DNA from: Pseudomonadota bacterium
GTDB lineage: Bacteria; Pseudomonadota; Alphaproteobacteria; Rhizobiales; Xanthobacteraceae
Assembly: GCA_023433965.1 (NCBI GenBank)
Contig: JAEYTQ010000647.1
Coordinates: 1-9,405 of the forward strand
Direction: 5' to 3'
DNA length: 9,405 nucleotides
The notes under the pieces are model-generated. The model had not been told where the DNA came from. It made no database searches and worked only from the letters and a program-made list of their open reading frames with translations. Positions 1-8,040 of this stretch are shown here, piece by piece. Each line of letters begins with the position of its first letter. Within the stretch, counting starts at the first letter, position 1. The position numbers and the translations under genes were made by a program.

Positions 1-574
1 CCTCCTCGAAGGCGTTCTCGCCGACGATGAGCGCGCCCGGCCTCAGGTGCGGCTCCAGCAGCTTGAGAATGGGAAGATAGAGCGTGAATGCGCCGTCGAG
101 CATCACCATGTCGATCTCGCCGCCGACGTCCCGGGCGAGGGTTTCGCGGGCATCGCCGAGCCGGAGCTCGACAAGGTCGGCAAACCCTGCGGCCGCGACG
201 TTCGCTCGCGCGCGGTCGATCTTGCCCGGCTCCAATTCGGTCCCGATCAGGCGGCCGCCCCCCATGTCGTGCAGAGCGGCGGCCATGTAGATCGCGGAAA
301 GCCCCATCGACGAGCCGAACTCGATGATCCGCTTCGCCTTGCAGGCGCGGGCGCACATATAGAGGAAGCGTCCGAATTGCGGATCGACGCTCAGGAAGTT
401 GCCCGCAAATCCCCGGTACAGCCCGTTCAGGTCTGAACTCTCGGCCGCGATGATCCGGCCGATCATCTCCTCACGGCTGTTCAGAGTCTGCACCAATGCG
501 GCATCGGCCGCTTCGGCTTCGCTATGCAGGCGTTCGAGAACGTCGGCGACGGGCCCGCTGCTGAGTGAATCCAT
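1..574 (-). CDS. Class I SAM-dependent methyltransferase (O-methyltransferase-like), C-terminus cut by window edge
   Basis: Reading the minus strand from an ATG at 574-572 gives 191 uninterrupted codons to the window edge. The Rossmann methyltransferase pattern is clear. Motif I is IIEFGSSMGLSAI (about residues 83-95), the SAM-binding glycine loop. IGTELEPGKIDRA (110-122) carries the acidic residue ending strand 2, which normally contacts the ribose. LRLGDARETL (138-147) is followed by IDMVMLDGAF (154-163), the strand-4 motif. The start is supported by GAAGGAG at 589-583, eight bases upstream. Small enzymes of this type (Methyltransf_24 / O-methyltransferase family) usually run a little over 200 residues, so only a short tail is probably missing. 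The fold is secure but the methyl acceptor is unknown. The gene lies 104 bp downstream of the AraC-type regulator on the same strand and may be co-transcribed with it. Confidence 0.85.
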   Translation of the reverse strand, partial: MDSLSSGPVADVLERLHSEAEAADAALVQTLNSREEMIGRIIAAESSDLNGLYRGFAGNFLSVDPQFGRFLYMCARACKAKRIIEFGSSMGLSAIYMAAALHDMGGGRLIGTELEPGKIDRARANVAAAGFADLVELRLGDARETLARDVGGEIDMVMLDGAFTLYLPILKLLEPHLRPGALIVGENAFEE

Positions 575-678
575 CTATCCGGCTCCTTCGAGAATGCGCC
601 GCCGACGCTCCGAGCTTGAGTAGGAGATCGTCTCCGTCAGCGCATTCCGCAAACCTGACATTCCATTGCGAATTCCGG
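575..678 (-). other. Spacer between regulator and methyltransferase with an inverted repeat
   Basis: The 104-bp spacer holds an exact 8-bp inverted repeat, GAATGCGC at 592-599 and GCGCATTC at 640-647. Between the arms is a small hairpin, GGAGA-TCG-TCTCC (623-635). The right half also contains the ribosome binding site of the methyltransferase (583-589). There is no T-run typical of an intrinsic terminator. The repeat could be a weak attenuator or a protein site, or chance in GC-rich DNA. Confidence 0.3.
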
Positions 679-1503
679 TCAGTGCGCGGCCATGCAGCGC
701 TCGGCGAGATAGCGCGCGGGCGGTTTGCCGAGCGCCTTGCGGAACATGGTGACGAAGGCGCTGGCGCTTTCATAGCCGAGGTCGAGAGCCACCGCCTGGA
801 CCGATGCGCCCTGGTCGAGGCGCTGAAGCGCAATGAGGATGTGGAGCTGCTGGCGCCAGCGCCCGAAGCTCATGCCGGTCTCGCGTTGCAGGGTGCGCGT
901 GAGGGTTCTGGGAGCAACGGCCATGCGGCGGCCCCACTCCTCGATCGTCGCGCGGTCGGAAGGGGCGGCCATCATCGCCTCCGCGATCCGGCGCAGCCTG
1001 GAATCCGCCGGCATGGGGAAACGCAGCTCTTCCACGGGCGCCAGCGAGAGTTGATCCAGCAGCACTTTGGCGATCCGCCCATCCGGTCCGTCGACATCGT
1101 AGAGAGCAGGCATGTGCGTGGCATGGACCAGCAGACATTCCAGCAGAGGAGAGATCGTCAGCGTGCAGCATTGCCGCGGCAGCGCCGATGCCGCTCCCGG
1201 TTCCAGGAACAGGCAATAGACTTCGATCTCTCCGGCCACGCTCACGCCATGCGCGACATGGCCCGGGATCCACACCGCGCAGCGCGGCGGCACGATCCAC
1301 ATGCTTCGCCCGGCTTCCAGCCGGACGATGCCGCGCCGGGCCAGGACGAGCTCGTCCTTGAGATGAGCGTGCATGGCGACATCCGTGCCTTTCGTGACCA
1401 TCTCGCCGCCGAAGGCTGCGATGGGGCGCGGCACGTTCTCGGGGTCGAAATCCACGGAATCGTCGGGGCGCAGGTCGCCGCAGTCGAGCCGGAAGAAGGG
1501 CAT
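679..1503 (-). CDS. AraC-family transcriptional regulator with N-terminal cupin domain
   Basis: This encodes a 274-residue cytoplasmic DNA-binding protein. The N-terminal half is an AraC-type cupin: HAHLKDELVLARRGIVRLEAG (45-65) followed by WIPGHVAHGV (78-87), the usual effector-sensing barrel. The C-terminal 100 residues hold the two helix-turn-helix units of the family: TIEEWGRRMAVAPRTLTRTLQ (186-206), then SVQAVALDLGYESASAFVTMFRKALGKPPARYL (about 234-266), where GY.s.saF...F...G..P is the AraC signature. Length and domain order match the NimR/YdeC-like subgroup. I chose the ATG at 1503 because the cupin follows immediately. No close Shine-Dalgarno is visible; a GGAGAGG lies about 30 bases upstream, so a slightly earlier non-ATG start cannot be excluded. 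The gene is divergent from the aldehyde dehydrogenase, a plausible target, and upstream of the methyltransferase on the same strand. The effector is unknown. Confidence 0.9.
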   Translation of the reverse strand: MPFFRLDCGDLRPDDSVDFDPENVPRPIAAFGGEMVTKGTDVAMHAHLKDELVLARRGIVRLEAGRSMWIVPPRCAVWIPGHVAHGVSVAGEIEVYCLFLEPGAASALPRQCCTLTISPLLECLLVHATHMPALYDVDGPDGRIAKVLLDQLSLAPVEELRFPMPADSRLRRIAEAMMAAPSDRATIEEWGRRMAVAPRTLTRTLQRETGMSFGRWRQQLHILIALQRLDQGASVQAVALDLGYESASAFVTMFRKALGKPPARYLAERCMAAH

Positions 1504-1764
1504 GGTGAGCAGATGATCGATTTCGGTGCGGTTGACCTCTCCGGCAATATCTGGCCCGCGGCCGCAACTTGCAATGCAGACCGCGCTGATCTCGATCGGA
1601 TCTAACCGCCGCGGGCTCCGACATGACCCCCGGGCAGACCGATGATGCGCGGCGGCGCGCTCACTGATCCCTTTGCGCAGGCTGCCTTTCGGTGTAGCTC
1701 TGCGCCGGCCTGCAGCGGCGGGAGCCGAACCGGGCGACGACCGCAAATCATGGAGACAGCACGG
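1504..1764. promoter_or_regulatory. Divergent intergenic region between AraC regulator and aldehyde dehydrogenase
   Basis: This 261-bp spacer separates two oppositely transcribed genes and must carry promoters for both unless ALDH transcription begins inside the regulator gene. It is GC-rich. I could not identify convincing -35/-10 pairs: TTGACC at 1532-1537 has no matching -10 at normal spacing. I saw no clear direct repeats of the kind AraC proteins often bind. The open frame that continues through it in phase with the dehydrogenase (ATG at 1642) is low-complexity Arg/Ala/Ser-rich and looks non-coding. Confidence 0.4.
1752..1755 (+). promoter_or_regulatory. Ribosome binding site deciding the aldehyde dehydrogenase start
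   Basis: GGAG lies nine bases before the ATG at 1765, a normal distance. The competing in-frame ATG at 1750 has no comparable site upstream and would add only five residues. Family members begin close to the FIAGEW motif, which fits the 1765 start. Confidence 0.6.
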
Positions 1765-3198
1765 ATGTACCCGAAAGTTCAGATGTTCATCGCCGGCGAG
1801 TGGACCGACGGCACGTCCGGCAAGTCGGAGGCCATCCTCAATCCCGCCACCGGCCAGCCGATCGGCAAGACCCCGCATGCTTCGCGCGCCGACCTCGACC
1901 GCGCGCTGGAGGCCGCCAAGGCCGGCTTCGAGATCTGGCGCAAGACCTCGCCGTTCGACCGCTACAAGCTGATGCGGAAAGCGGCCGACATCATCCGCTC
2001 GCGCGCCGCCGAGATCGCGCCCGTGATGACCATGGAGCAGGGCAAGCCGGTGGTGGAAGCGCAGGGCGAGACCATGCTCGCCGGCGACCTGATCGACTGG
2101 TTTGCGGAAGAGGCGCGCCGCGCCTATGGCCGCATCGTGCCGCCGCGGATGGGCAACGTCACCCAGCTCGTGACCAAGGAGCCGGTCGGCCCGGTCGCAG
2201 CGTTCACGCCCTGGAACTTCCCGATCAACCAGGCGGTGCGCAAGATCTCGGCCGCGCTCGCCGCCGGCTGCTCGATCATCGTCAAGGGCCCGGAAGAGAC
2301 GCCCGCAAGCTGCATGGAACTGGTGCGCGCCTATGCCGATGCGGGTATTCCCGCCGGCGTGGTGCAGCTGGTGTTCGGCGTGCCGGCGGAGGTGTCGGAA
2401 TATCTCATCCCGCATCCGATCATCCGCAAGATCAGCTTCACCGGCTCGACCGCCGTCGGCAAGCATCTGGCGGCGCTCGCCGGCCTGCACATGAAGCGCG
2501 TTACCATGGAGCTCGGCGGTCATGCGCCGGCGATCGTGTTCGCGGATGCCGATCTCGACAACGCCGCAAAGATCCTGTCGGCCAACAAATTCCGCAACGC
2601 CGGCCAGGTCTGCGTCTCGCCGACGCGCTTCCTGGTGCATGAGAGCGTCTACGAGCCCTTCGTCGAGAAGTTCGTCACGGCCGCCAAGGGACTGAAGGTC
2701 GGCAACGGCCTCGACAAGGACACGCGCATGGGCCCGCTGGCGAACCCGCGCCGTGTCGACGCCATGGAGGGTCTCGTTTCCGACGCGGTGCAACGCGGCG
2801 CCAAGGTCAGGGCCGGCGGCAAGCGCATCGGCAACGAAGGCTTCTTCTTCGAGCCGACGGTGCTGACCGACGTGCCGCGCGATGCGCGCATCATGAACGA
2901 GGAGCCGTTCGGCCCGGTGGCGCCGATCACCGCGTTCCGCAGCTATGACGAGGTGGTGGCCGAGGCCAACCGTCTGCCTTACGGCCTTGCCGCCTATGCC
3001 TACACCACCTCGACCAAGACGATGCAGGCGATCGGCGCCGACATCGAGAGCGGCATGGTCTCGATCAACCATCACGGCCTCGCGCTGCCCGAAGTGCCGT
3101 TCGGTGGCATCAAGGATTCGGGCTATGGCTCCGAGGGCGGCCTCGAGGCGATCGAGGGGTATCTCAACACGAAGTTCGTGACTCAGGCGAGCGCGTAA
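1765..3198 (+). CDS. NAD(P)-dependent aldehyde dehydrogenase, succinate-semialdehyde dehydrogenase (GabD)-like
   Basis: This 477-residue cytoplasmic enzyme would oxidise an aldehyde to the acid with NAD(P)+; the closest family I recognise is succinate-semialdehyde dehydrogenase, which feeds the TCA cycle. All core ALDH elements are present. The oxyanion-hole Asn is N151 in FTPWNFP (148-154), and the cofactor Lys is K174 in [19 protein letters not shown] (225-233) is the Rossmann glycine loop. The general base is E249 in MELGGHAP, the nucleophilic cysteine is C283 in [10 protein letters not shown], and EEPFGPVAP (379-387) and [11 protein letters not shown] (445-455) are conserved. The length is normal and nothing is broken. 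Substrate cannot be fixed from motifs; other short-chain semialdehydes are possible. It is divergent from the AraC regulator and separated by 340 bp from the ABC importer operon, so it probably forms its own transcript. Confidence 0.93.
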   Translation: MYPKVQMFIAGEWTDGTSGKSEAILNPATGQPIGKTPHASRADLDRALEAAKAGFEIWRKTSPFDRYKLMRKAADIIRSRAAEIAPVMTMEQGKPVVEAQGETMLAGDLIDWFAEEARRAYGRIVPPRMGNVTQLVTKEPVGPVAAFTPWNFPINQAVRKISAALAAGCSIIVKGPEETPASCMELVRAYADAGIPAGVVQLVFGVPAEVSEYLIPHPIIRKISFTGSTAVGKHLAALAGLHMKRVTMELGGHAPAIVFADADLDNAAKILSANKFRNAGQVCVSPTRFLVHESVYEPFVEKFVTAAKGLKVGNGLDKDTRMGPLANPRRVDAMEGLVSDAVQRGAKVRAGGKRIGNEGFFFEPTVLTDVPRDARIMNEEPFGPVAPITAFRSYDEVVAEANRLPYGLAAYAYTTSTKTMQAIGADIESGMVSINHHGLALPEVPFGGIKDSGYGSEGGLEAIEGYLNTKFVTQASA

Positions 3199-3217
3199 GA
3201 AGAGTGCAGAGCGGGTT

Positions 3218-3254
3218 GGCCTTGCGACTGCGCATTGCGCAGTCTGCAAAGGCC
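3218..3254 (+). terminator. Strong hairpin just downstream of the aldehyde dehydrogenase (terminator-like, no U-tract)
   Basis: An 8-bp perfect stem, GACTGCGC / GCGCAGTC (3226-3233 and 3237-3244), closes a 3-base ATT loop. It is extended by GGCCTTGC (3218-3225) pairing with GCAAAGGCC on the right (to 3254), with single-base bulges. It starts 20 bases after the stop codon at 3196-3198. No T-run follows, so this may be a Rho-assisted or processing/stabilising hairpin rather than a classic intrinsic terminator. Its position fits the end of the dehydrogenase transcript. Confidence 0.5.
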
Positions 3255-3273
3255 ATCCCCCTGCGGCGTTGCG

Positions 3274-3288
3274 GGCGGCCGTGCCGCC
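3274..3288. repeat. Short GC hairpin GGCGGC-CGT-GCCGCC
   Basis: A perfect 6-bp stem with a 3-base loop lies in the gene-free stretch between the dehydrogenase and the importer operon. It could be part of a second termination structure. Such GC hairpins also arise by chance in DNA of this composition. Confidence 0.3.
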
Positions 3289-3305
3289 ACCGCCGCCTTT
3301 CGCGG

Positions 3306-3325
3306 TGACCGGAAGGCGTCGGTCA
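3306..3325. promoter_or_regulatory. Inverted repeat TGACCG-N8-CGGTCA, possible regulator site
   Basis: The two 6-bp arms (3306-3311 and 3320-3325) are exact inverse complements and are nearly one helical turn and a half apart. The pair lies roughly 160 bp before the start predicted from the -24/-12 element at 3452, a distance usual for sigma-54 enhancer sites. It does not match the NtrC or NifA consensus, so the binding protein is unknown and chance is possible. Confidence 0.25.
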
Positions 3326-3451
3326 TCAGGGTCCGAAGCAAGCGAAACTCCCATGAAATCGGCCGCGAGTGCGCTCCGCCGTTTGTTCACGGCAGCCTCA
3401 GCCGAGACACGCGAGTTTCTCCCGAGATCCGGCTGGTGAAGCCGTAGTGAG

Positions 3452-3468
3452 TGGCATACCATTTGCTT
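3452..3468 (+). promoter_or_regulatory. Candidate sigma-54 (RpoN) -24/-12 promoter of the importer operon
   Basis: The 17 bases TGGCATACCATTTGCTT fit the sigma-54 consensus TGGCACG-N4-TTGCW. The invariant GG (3453-3454) and GC (3465-3466) are exactly 12 bases apart; TGGCA and TTGCT match, with two mismatches at CG. Transcription would start near 3477-3478, about 60 bases before the binding-protein ATG. I saw no competing sigma-70-type -35/-10 pair. The call rests on pattern only; sites with this match occur by chance in large genomes, though placement directly upstream of a transport operon raises its weight. Confidence 0.45.
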
Positions 3469-3476
3469 GCAAATGG
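3459..3476. promoter_or_regulatory. Perfect palindrome CCATTTGC-TT-GCAAATGG, probable operator
   Basis: Both 8-bp arms (3459-3466, 3469-3476) are exact inverse complements around a TT spacer, in an otherwise asymmetric region. The left arm overlaps the -12 half of the sigma-54 candidate, so a dimeric protein bound here would cover the promoter or start site, as a repressor would. No matching second copy is seen in the window, so it cannot be assigned to the AraC regulator encoded nearby. Confidence 0.45.
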
Positions 3477-3491
3477 GCTCGGCTTCACTCG

Positions 3492-3510
3492 CCCTTTGCC
3501 AATAAAAGGG
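3492..3510 (+). promoter_or_regulatory. Small leader hairpin before the binding-protein gene
   Basis: CCCTTT (3492-3497) can pair with AAAGGG (3505-3510) around a 7-base loop. It lies between the predicted transcription start and the ribosome binding site GGAGG (3529-3533). It is a weak structure with no known regulatory family resemblance. Confidence 0.2.
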
Positions 3511-3538
3511 TGCCATCACGGCAATACCGGAGGACTTC

Positions 3539-5140
3539 ATGGATCGCAGGACCGTATTGAAGGGATTGGCTGGCGCGGGCGGTCTGGCATTGACCGGCCT
3601 CGCGGCCCCCGCGATCGCACAAGGCGCGTCCGCACGCACACTGCGCTTCGTCCCGCAGGCCAATCTCGCCAATTTCGACCCGATCTGGGGCACGCAATAT
3701 GTCGTGCGCAACGCCGCCGCGATGGTCTGGGACACGCTCTACGGCATCGACGAGCAGCTTCAGCCGCAGCGGCAGATGGTCGAGTCCGAGCAGGTCACGG
3801 ACGACGGCACGACCTGGACCTTCAAACTGCGCCCGGGCCTCAAGTTCCATGACGGCGAACCGGTGCTGAGCAAGGACGTCGTTGCGAGTCTGACGCGCTG
3901 GTCGGCGCGCGACCCCATGGGATTGATGATCAAGGCGCTGCAGCAGGAGCTCACGGCCGTCGATGACCGCACCTTCAAATGGGTGCTCAAGCAGCCCTTC
4001 CCGAAGATGCTTTACGCGCTGGCCAAGAACAACTCGCCGTGCGGCTTCATCATGCCGGAGCGCATCGCGCAGACCGATCCGTTCAAGCAGATCACCGACT
4101 ATGTCGGCTCGGGGCCGATGAAGTTCGCCAAGGGCGAGTGGGTGCCCGGCGCAAAGGCGGTGTTCGAGAAGTTTGCCGATTACGTGCCGCGGCAGGAGAA
4201 GGCCTCCTGGCTCGCGGGCGGCAAGCAGATGCAGCTCGATCGCATCGAGTGGATCGTGATGCCGGATCCGGCCACGGCCGCCGCGGCGTTGCAGAACGGC
4301 GAGGTCGACTGGTGGGAAAACCCGATCGCGGACCTCGTTCCGGTCCTGAAGAAGAACAAGAACATCAGCGTCGACATCGGCGATCCGCTCGGCAATATCG
4401 GCTCGTTCCGCATGAACCATCTCTTCCCGCCGTTCAACGACGTGCGGGCGCGGCGCGCGGTGCTGATGGCGCTCAGCCAGGAAGACTACATGCGCGCGCT
4501 CGTCGGCGACGACAACGCGCTCTGGAAGCCGCTGCCCGGCTTCTTCACGCCGGATACGCCGCTCTACACCGAGATGGGCGGCGAGATTCTGAAGGGCAAG
4601 CGCGATTTCGATGCGGCCAAGAAGCTGCTCGCCGAGAGCGGCTATTCCGGCCAGCCGGTGACGTGCCTCGTGGCGCAGGACCAGCCGATCACCAAGGCGC
4701 AGGGCGACGTCACCGCGGACCTCTTGAAGAAGCTCGGCATGAATGTCGACTTCGTCGCCACCGACTGGGGCACGGTCGGCTCGCGCCGCGCGCAGAAGAC
4801 CCCGCCGGGGCAGGGCGGTTGGAACATGTTCCACACCTGGCACGCGGGCGCCGACTGCATCAATCCGGCCCCGTACACCGCTGTTCGCGCCAACGGCGAC
4901 AAGGCCTGGTTCGGCTGGCCCAACAGCCCGGGCACCGAGAAGGAGGTTGCGTCCTGGTTCGAGGCCAAGAACCTCGACGAAGAGAAGGCCGCCATCGGCC
5001 GCCTCAACAAGGCGGCGCTCGACGACGTCGTCTACGCGCCGACCGGCTTGTTCCTGAGCTACACCGCCTGGCGCAAGAACGTCTCCGGCATCGCCAAGGG
5101 ACCGTTGCCGTTCTTCTGGGGCGTGTCGAAGTCGGCATGA
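3539..5140 (+). CDS. ABC transporter substrate-binding protein, peptide/nickel/opine class (SBP_bac_5), Tat signal
   Basis: This 533-residue periplasmic protein captures the solute and hands it to the permeases encoded downstream. The N-terminus MDRRTVLKG followed by a hydrophobic Gly/Ala/Leu stretch and APAIAQG is a twin-arginine signal peptide (R3-R4, then V-L-K), with likely cleavage after A27. The mature part has the SBP_bac_5 hallmarks: FDPIWGTQYVVRNAAAMVWDTLY (46-68), then DDGTTWTFKLRPGLKFHDGEPV (88-109). Length is typical for this class. There is no lipobox cysteine, so the protein should be soluble in the periplasm. A good ribosome binding site (GGAGG, 3529-3533) precedes the ATG by five bases. 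It is the first gene of a five-gene importer operon. Its family covers peptides, nickel, opines, glutathione and sugars, so the ligand is not established. Confidence 0.92.
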   Translation: MDRRTVLKGLAGAGGLALTGLAAPAIAQGASARTLRFVPQANLANFDPIWGTQYVVRNAAAMVWDTLYGIDEQLQPQRQMVESEQVTDDGTTWTFKLRPGLKFHDGEPVLSKDVVASLTRWSARDPMGLMIKALQQELTAVDDRTFKWVLKQPFPKMLYALAKNNSPCGFIMPERIAQTDPFKQITDYVGSGPMKFAKGEWVPGAKAVFEKFADYVPRQEKASWLAGGKQMQLDRIEWIVMPDPATAAAALQNGEVDWWENPIADLVPVLKKNKNISVDIGDPLGNIGSFRMNHLFPPFNDVRARRAVLMALSQEDYMRALVGDDNALWKPLPGFFTPDTPLYTEMGGEILKGKRDFDAAKKLLAESGYSGQPVTCLVAQDQPITKAQGDVTADLLKKLGMNVDFVATDWGTVGSRRAQKTPPGQGGWNMFHTWHAGADCINPAPYTAVRANGDKAWFGWPNSPGTEKEVASWFEAKNLDEEKAAIGRLNKAALDDVVYAPTGLFLSYTAWRKNVSGIAKGPLPFFWGVSKSA

Positions 5141-5157
5141 TCGTGCGCTGAGGCCAG

Positions 5158-6099
5158 ATGCTCTCCTACATCCTCCGCCGCATCGCCGCGACATTGCCGG
5201 TCATGGCTATCGTCGCGCTGTTCGTGTTCAGCCTGCTCTACATCGCGCCGGGTGATCCCGCCGTGGTGATCGCGGGCGATCAGGCGAGCCCCGAGGATGT
5301 GGAGCGCATCCGGCAGAGCCTCGGCCTCGACCGTCCATTCCTGGTCCAGTTCGGAGGCTGGGTCTGGCGCATCCTGCACGGAGATCTCGGCACCTCGATC
5401 TTCACCAATCTGCCGGTGTCGGCGATGATCGGGCAGCGTCTCGGTCCGACGCTGTCGCTGATGATCGTCACCCTGCTGCTCACCATCCTGGTGGCGGTGC
5501 CGCTCGGCGTGGTGGCGGCATGGAAGGCCGGCAGCTTGATCGACCGCGTCATCATGGGCTTTGCGGTGTTCGGCTTCTCGCTGCCCGTGTTCGTGGTGGG
5601 CTACATGCTCGCCTACATCTTCGCGCTGGAGCTGGAATGGCTGCCGGTGCAGGGCTACACGCCGCTCAGCCAGGGCTTCTGGCCATGGCTGGAGAATCTG
5701 ATCCTGCCGTCAATCGCGCTCGGCTGCGTCTACATCGCGCTGGTTGCCCGCATCACCCGCGCCTCCAAGCTCGAAGTGCTGCAGCAGGACTATATTCGCA
5801 CCGCCAAGGCCAAGGGGCTCGGGCAGGGCGGCATCCTGTTCATTCATGCGCTGAAGAATGCGGCGGTGCCGATCGTGACCGTGATCGGGATCGGCATCGC
5901 GCTTCTGATCGGCGGCGCCGTGGTGACCGAGAGCGTGTTCGCGATTCCGGGCCTCGGCCGTCTCACCATCGATGCGATCCTGCGCCGCGACTATCCGGTG
6001 ATCCAGGGCATCGTGCTGCTGTTCAGCTTCGTCTACGTCCTCGTCAATCTGATGATCGACGTCGTTTACACGCTGGTTGACCCGAGGATCCGCTATTGA
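5158..6099 (+). CDS. ABC transporter permease, DppB/OppB type
   Basis: This 313-residue inner-membrane subunit is one half of the translocation channel. The start MLSYILRRIAATLPVMAIVALFVF (1-24) is the standard first helix of DppB-type permeases, followed by the conserved APGDPA (30-35) and GDLGTSI (75-81). About six hydrophobic segments can be drawn (roughly 9-29, 100-121, 131-157, 180-199, 239-257 and 284-303). The EAA-like cytoplasmic loop that docks the ATPase is QQDYIRTAKAKGLGQGGILFIHALKNA (209-235). The C-terminus [18 protein letters not shown] ending ([13 protein letters not shown], 301-313) is typical. The ATG is 17 bases after the binding-protein stop, with GAGG four bases before it. 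It shares its stop with the start of the next permease. Confidence 0.95.
   Translation: MLSYILRRIAATLPVMAIVALFVFSLLYIAPGDPAVVIAGDQASPEDVERIRQSLGLDRPFLVQFGGWVWRILHGDLGTSIFTNLPVSAMIGQRLGPTLSLMIVTLLLTILVAVPLGVVAAWKAGSLIDRVIMGFAVFGFSLPVFVVGYMLAYIFALELEWLPVQGYTPLSQGFWPWLENLILPSIALGCVYIALVARITRASKLEVLQQDYIRTAKAKGLGQGGILFIHALKNAAVPIVTVIGIGIALLIGGAVVTESVFAIPGLGRLTIDAILRRDYPVIQGIVLLFSFVYVLVNLMIDVVYTLVDPRIRY
6084..6088 (+). promoter_or_regulatory. Ribosome binding site supporting the TTG start of the second permease
   Basis: GAGGA lies seven bases before the TTG at 6096. No ATG or GTG at a sensible place is available in this frame near the expected N-terminus, so this site decides the start. It sits inside the last codons of the first permease gene, which suggests coupled translation. 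Confidence 0.6.
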
Positions 6100-7019
6100 C
6101 CGACACGACAGTCAATCCGCAATCGCTTCCGGCCGGCCTCGTCGTCGCGCCGCAACTGCCCGACATCCTGCGGCCGGTCGTAATCCGGCGCGGCATTGTC
6201 GGGCTCTTGCGTGGCCATCCCACGGTTGCGATCGGCGGTGCGCTGCTGCTGGCGCTGGTCCTGATCGCGGTCTTCGCCCCCTATCTCGGCACGGTCGACC
6301 CGACCGCGCTCGCGCCGGCCAAGCGCACGCGCGCGCCGTCGGCCGATTTCTGGTTTGGCACCGACGTGCTCGGCCGCGACATCTATTCGCGCGTGCTCTA
6401 CGGGGCGCGCGTCTCGCTCACGGCCGGCCTGTCGGTCGCGATCTGCGCCTCGGCGATCGGCCTTGCCATCGGCATGGTCTCCGGCTTCGTCCGCTGGGCC
6501 GACGGCATCCTGATGCGATTCATGGACGGCCTGATGTCGATTCCGCCGATTCTGCTCGCGATCGCACTGATGGCGCTGACGCGCGGCAGCGTCGGCAACG
6601 TCATCCTCGCCATCACCGTCGCCGAGATCCCGCGCGTCTCGCGTCTCGTGCGCAGCGTCGTGCTGTCGCTGCGCGAGCAGCCTTATGTGGATGCCGCCGT
6701 GGCCTGCGGTACGCGCACGCCGATGATCATCCTGCGCCACATCCTGCCCAACACGGTTGCGCCGATGCTGGTGCAGGCGACCTATATCTGCGCCAGCGCC
6801 ATGATCACCGAGGCGATCCTGTCCTTCATCGGCGCCGGCACGCCGCCTACCATTCCCTCCTGGGGCAACATCATGGCGGAGGGCCGGGCGCTGTGGCAGG
6901 TCAAGCCCTACATCGTGTTCTTCCCGGCGGCTTTCCTGTCCGTGACCGTGCTCGCCGTGAACCTACTCGGCGACGGCCTTCGCGATGCGCTCGACCCGCG
7001 CATGGCCAAAAGCCTGTGA
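6096..7019 (+). CDS. ABC transporter permease, DppC/OppC type (TTG start)
   Basis: This is the partner permease, 307 residues, located in the inner membrane. It has the OppC-type N-terminal helix ([28 protein letters not shown], about 37-64), then the family signature [22 protein letters not shown] (87-108). The EAA-type loop [27 protein letters not shown] (193-219) contacts the ATPase. Several further membrane segments follow, and the family ending [13 protein letters not shown] (290-302) is intact. The start is TTG, overlapping the upstream TGA as TTGA, with a well-placed GAGGA. Length is normal for the family with this start. It pairs with the DppB-type subunit to make the heterodimeric channel. 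Confidence 0.93.
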   Translation: MTDTTVNPQSLPAGLVVAPQLPDILRPVVIRRGIVGLLRGHPTVAIGGALLLALVLIAVFAPYLGTVDPTALAPAKRTRAPSADFWFGTDVLGRDIYSRVLYGARVSLTAGLSVAICASAIGLAIGMVSGFVRWADGILMRFMDGLMSIPPILLAIALMALTRGSVGNVILAITVAEIPRVSRLVRSVVLSLREQPYVDAAVACGTRTPMIILRHILPNTVAPMLVQATYICASAMITEAILSFIGAGTPPTIPSWGNIMAEGRALWQVKPYIVFFPAAFLSVTVLAVNLLGDGLRDALDPRMAKSL

Positions 7020-7050
7020 TGCTGCTTGTGATGGATCGGGGCTGATCGCG

Positions 7051-8036
<986 letters not shown>

Positions 8037-8040
<4 letters not shown>

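Noticed and set aside
565..1605. 346-codon plus-strand open frame over the regulator gene
   Set aside because: Antisense shadow of the AraC gene; low-complexity composition and no recognisable motif.
1642..1764. Earlier ATG (1642) for the aldehyde dehydrogenase, adding 41 residues
   Set aside because: The extra residues are Arg/Ser/Gly-rich with no family match, and the GGAG-preceded ATG at 1765 fits the normal N-terminus.
3235..3447. 70-codon plus-strand open frame in the dehydrogenase-importer spacer
   Set aside because: No ribosome site, Arg-rich random-looking sequence, and it runs through the hairpins; not credible as a gene.
3199..3538. NifA (TGT-N10-ACA) or NtrC enhancer sites upstream of the sigma-54 candidate
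   Set aside because: No correctly spaced TGT/ACA pair or GCACC/GGTGC-type pair could be found in this stretch.
679..3735. Continuous 1018-codon open frame on the minus strand, suggesting a giant fusion protein
   Set aside because: Only its last ~274 codons resemble a known family (AraC). The rest is Arg/His/Asp/Leu-rich antisense of the dehydrogenase and early binding-protein gene, the usual artefact of high third-position GC.
3485..5194. 569-codon open frame antisense to the binding-protein gene
   Set aside because: Composition is Arg/Leu/His-rich without domain pattern, and it lies fully opposite a well-supported gene.
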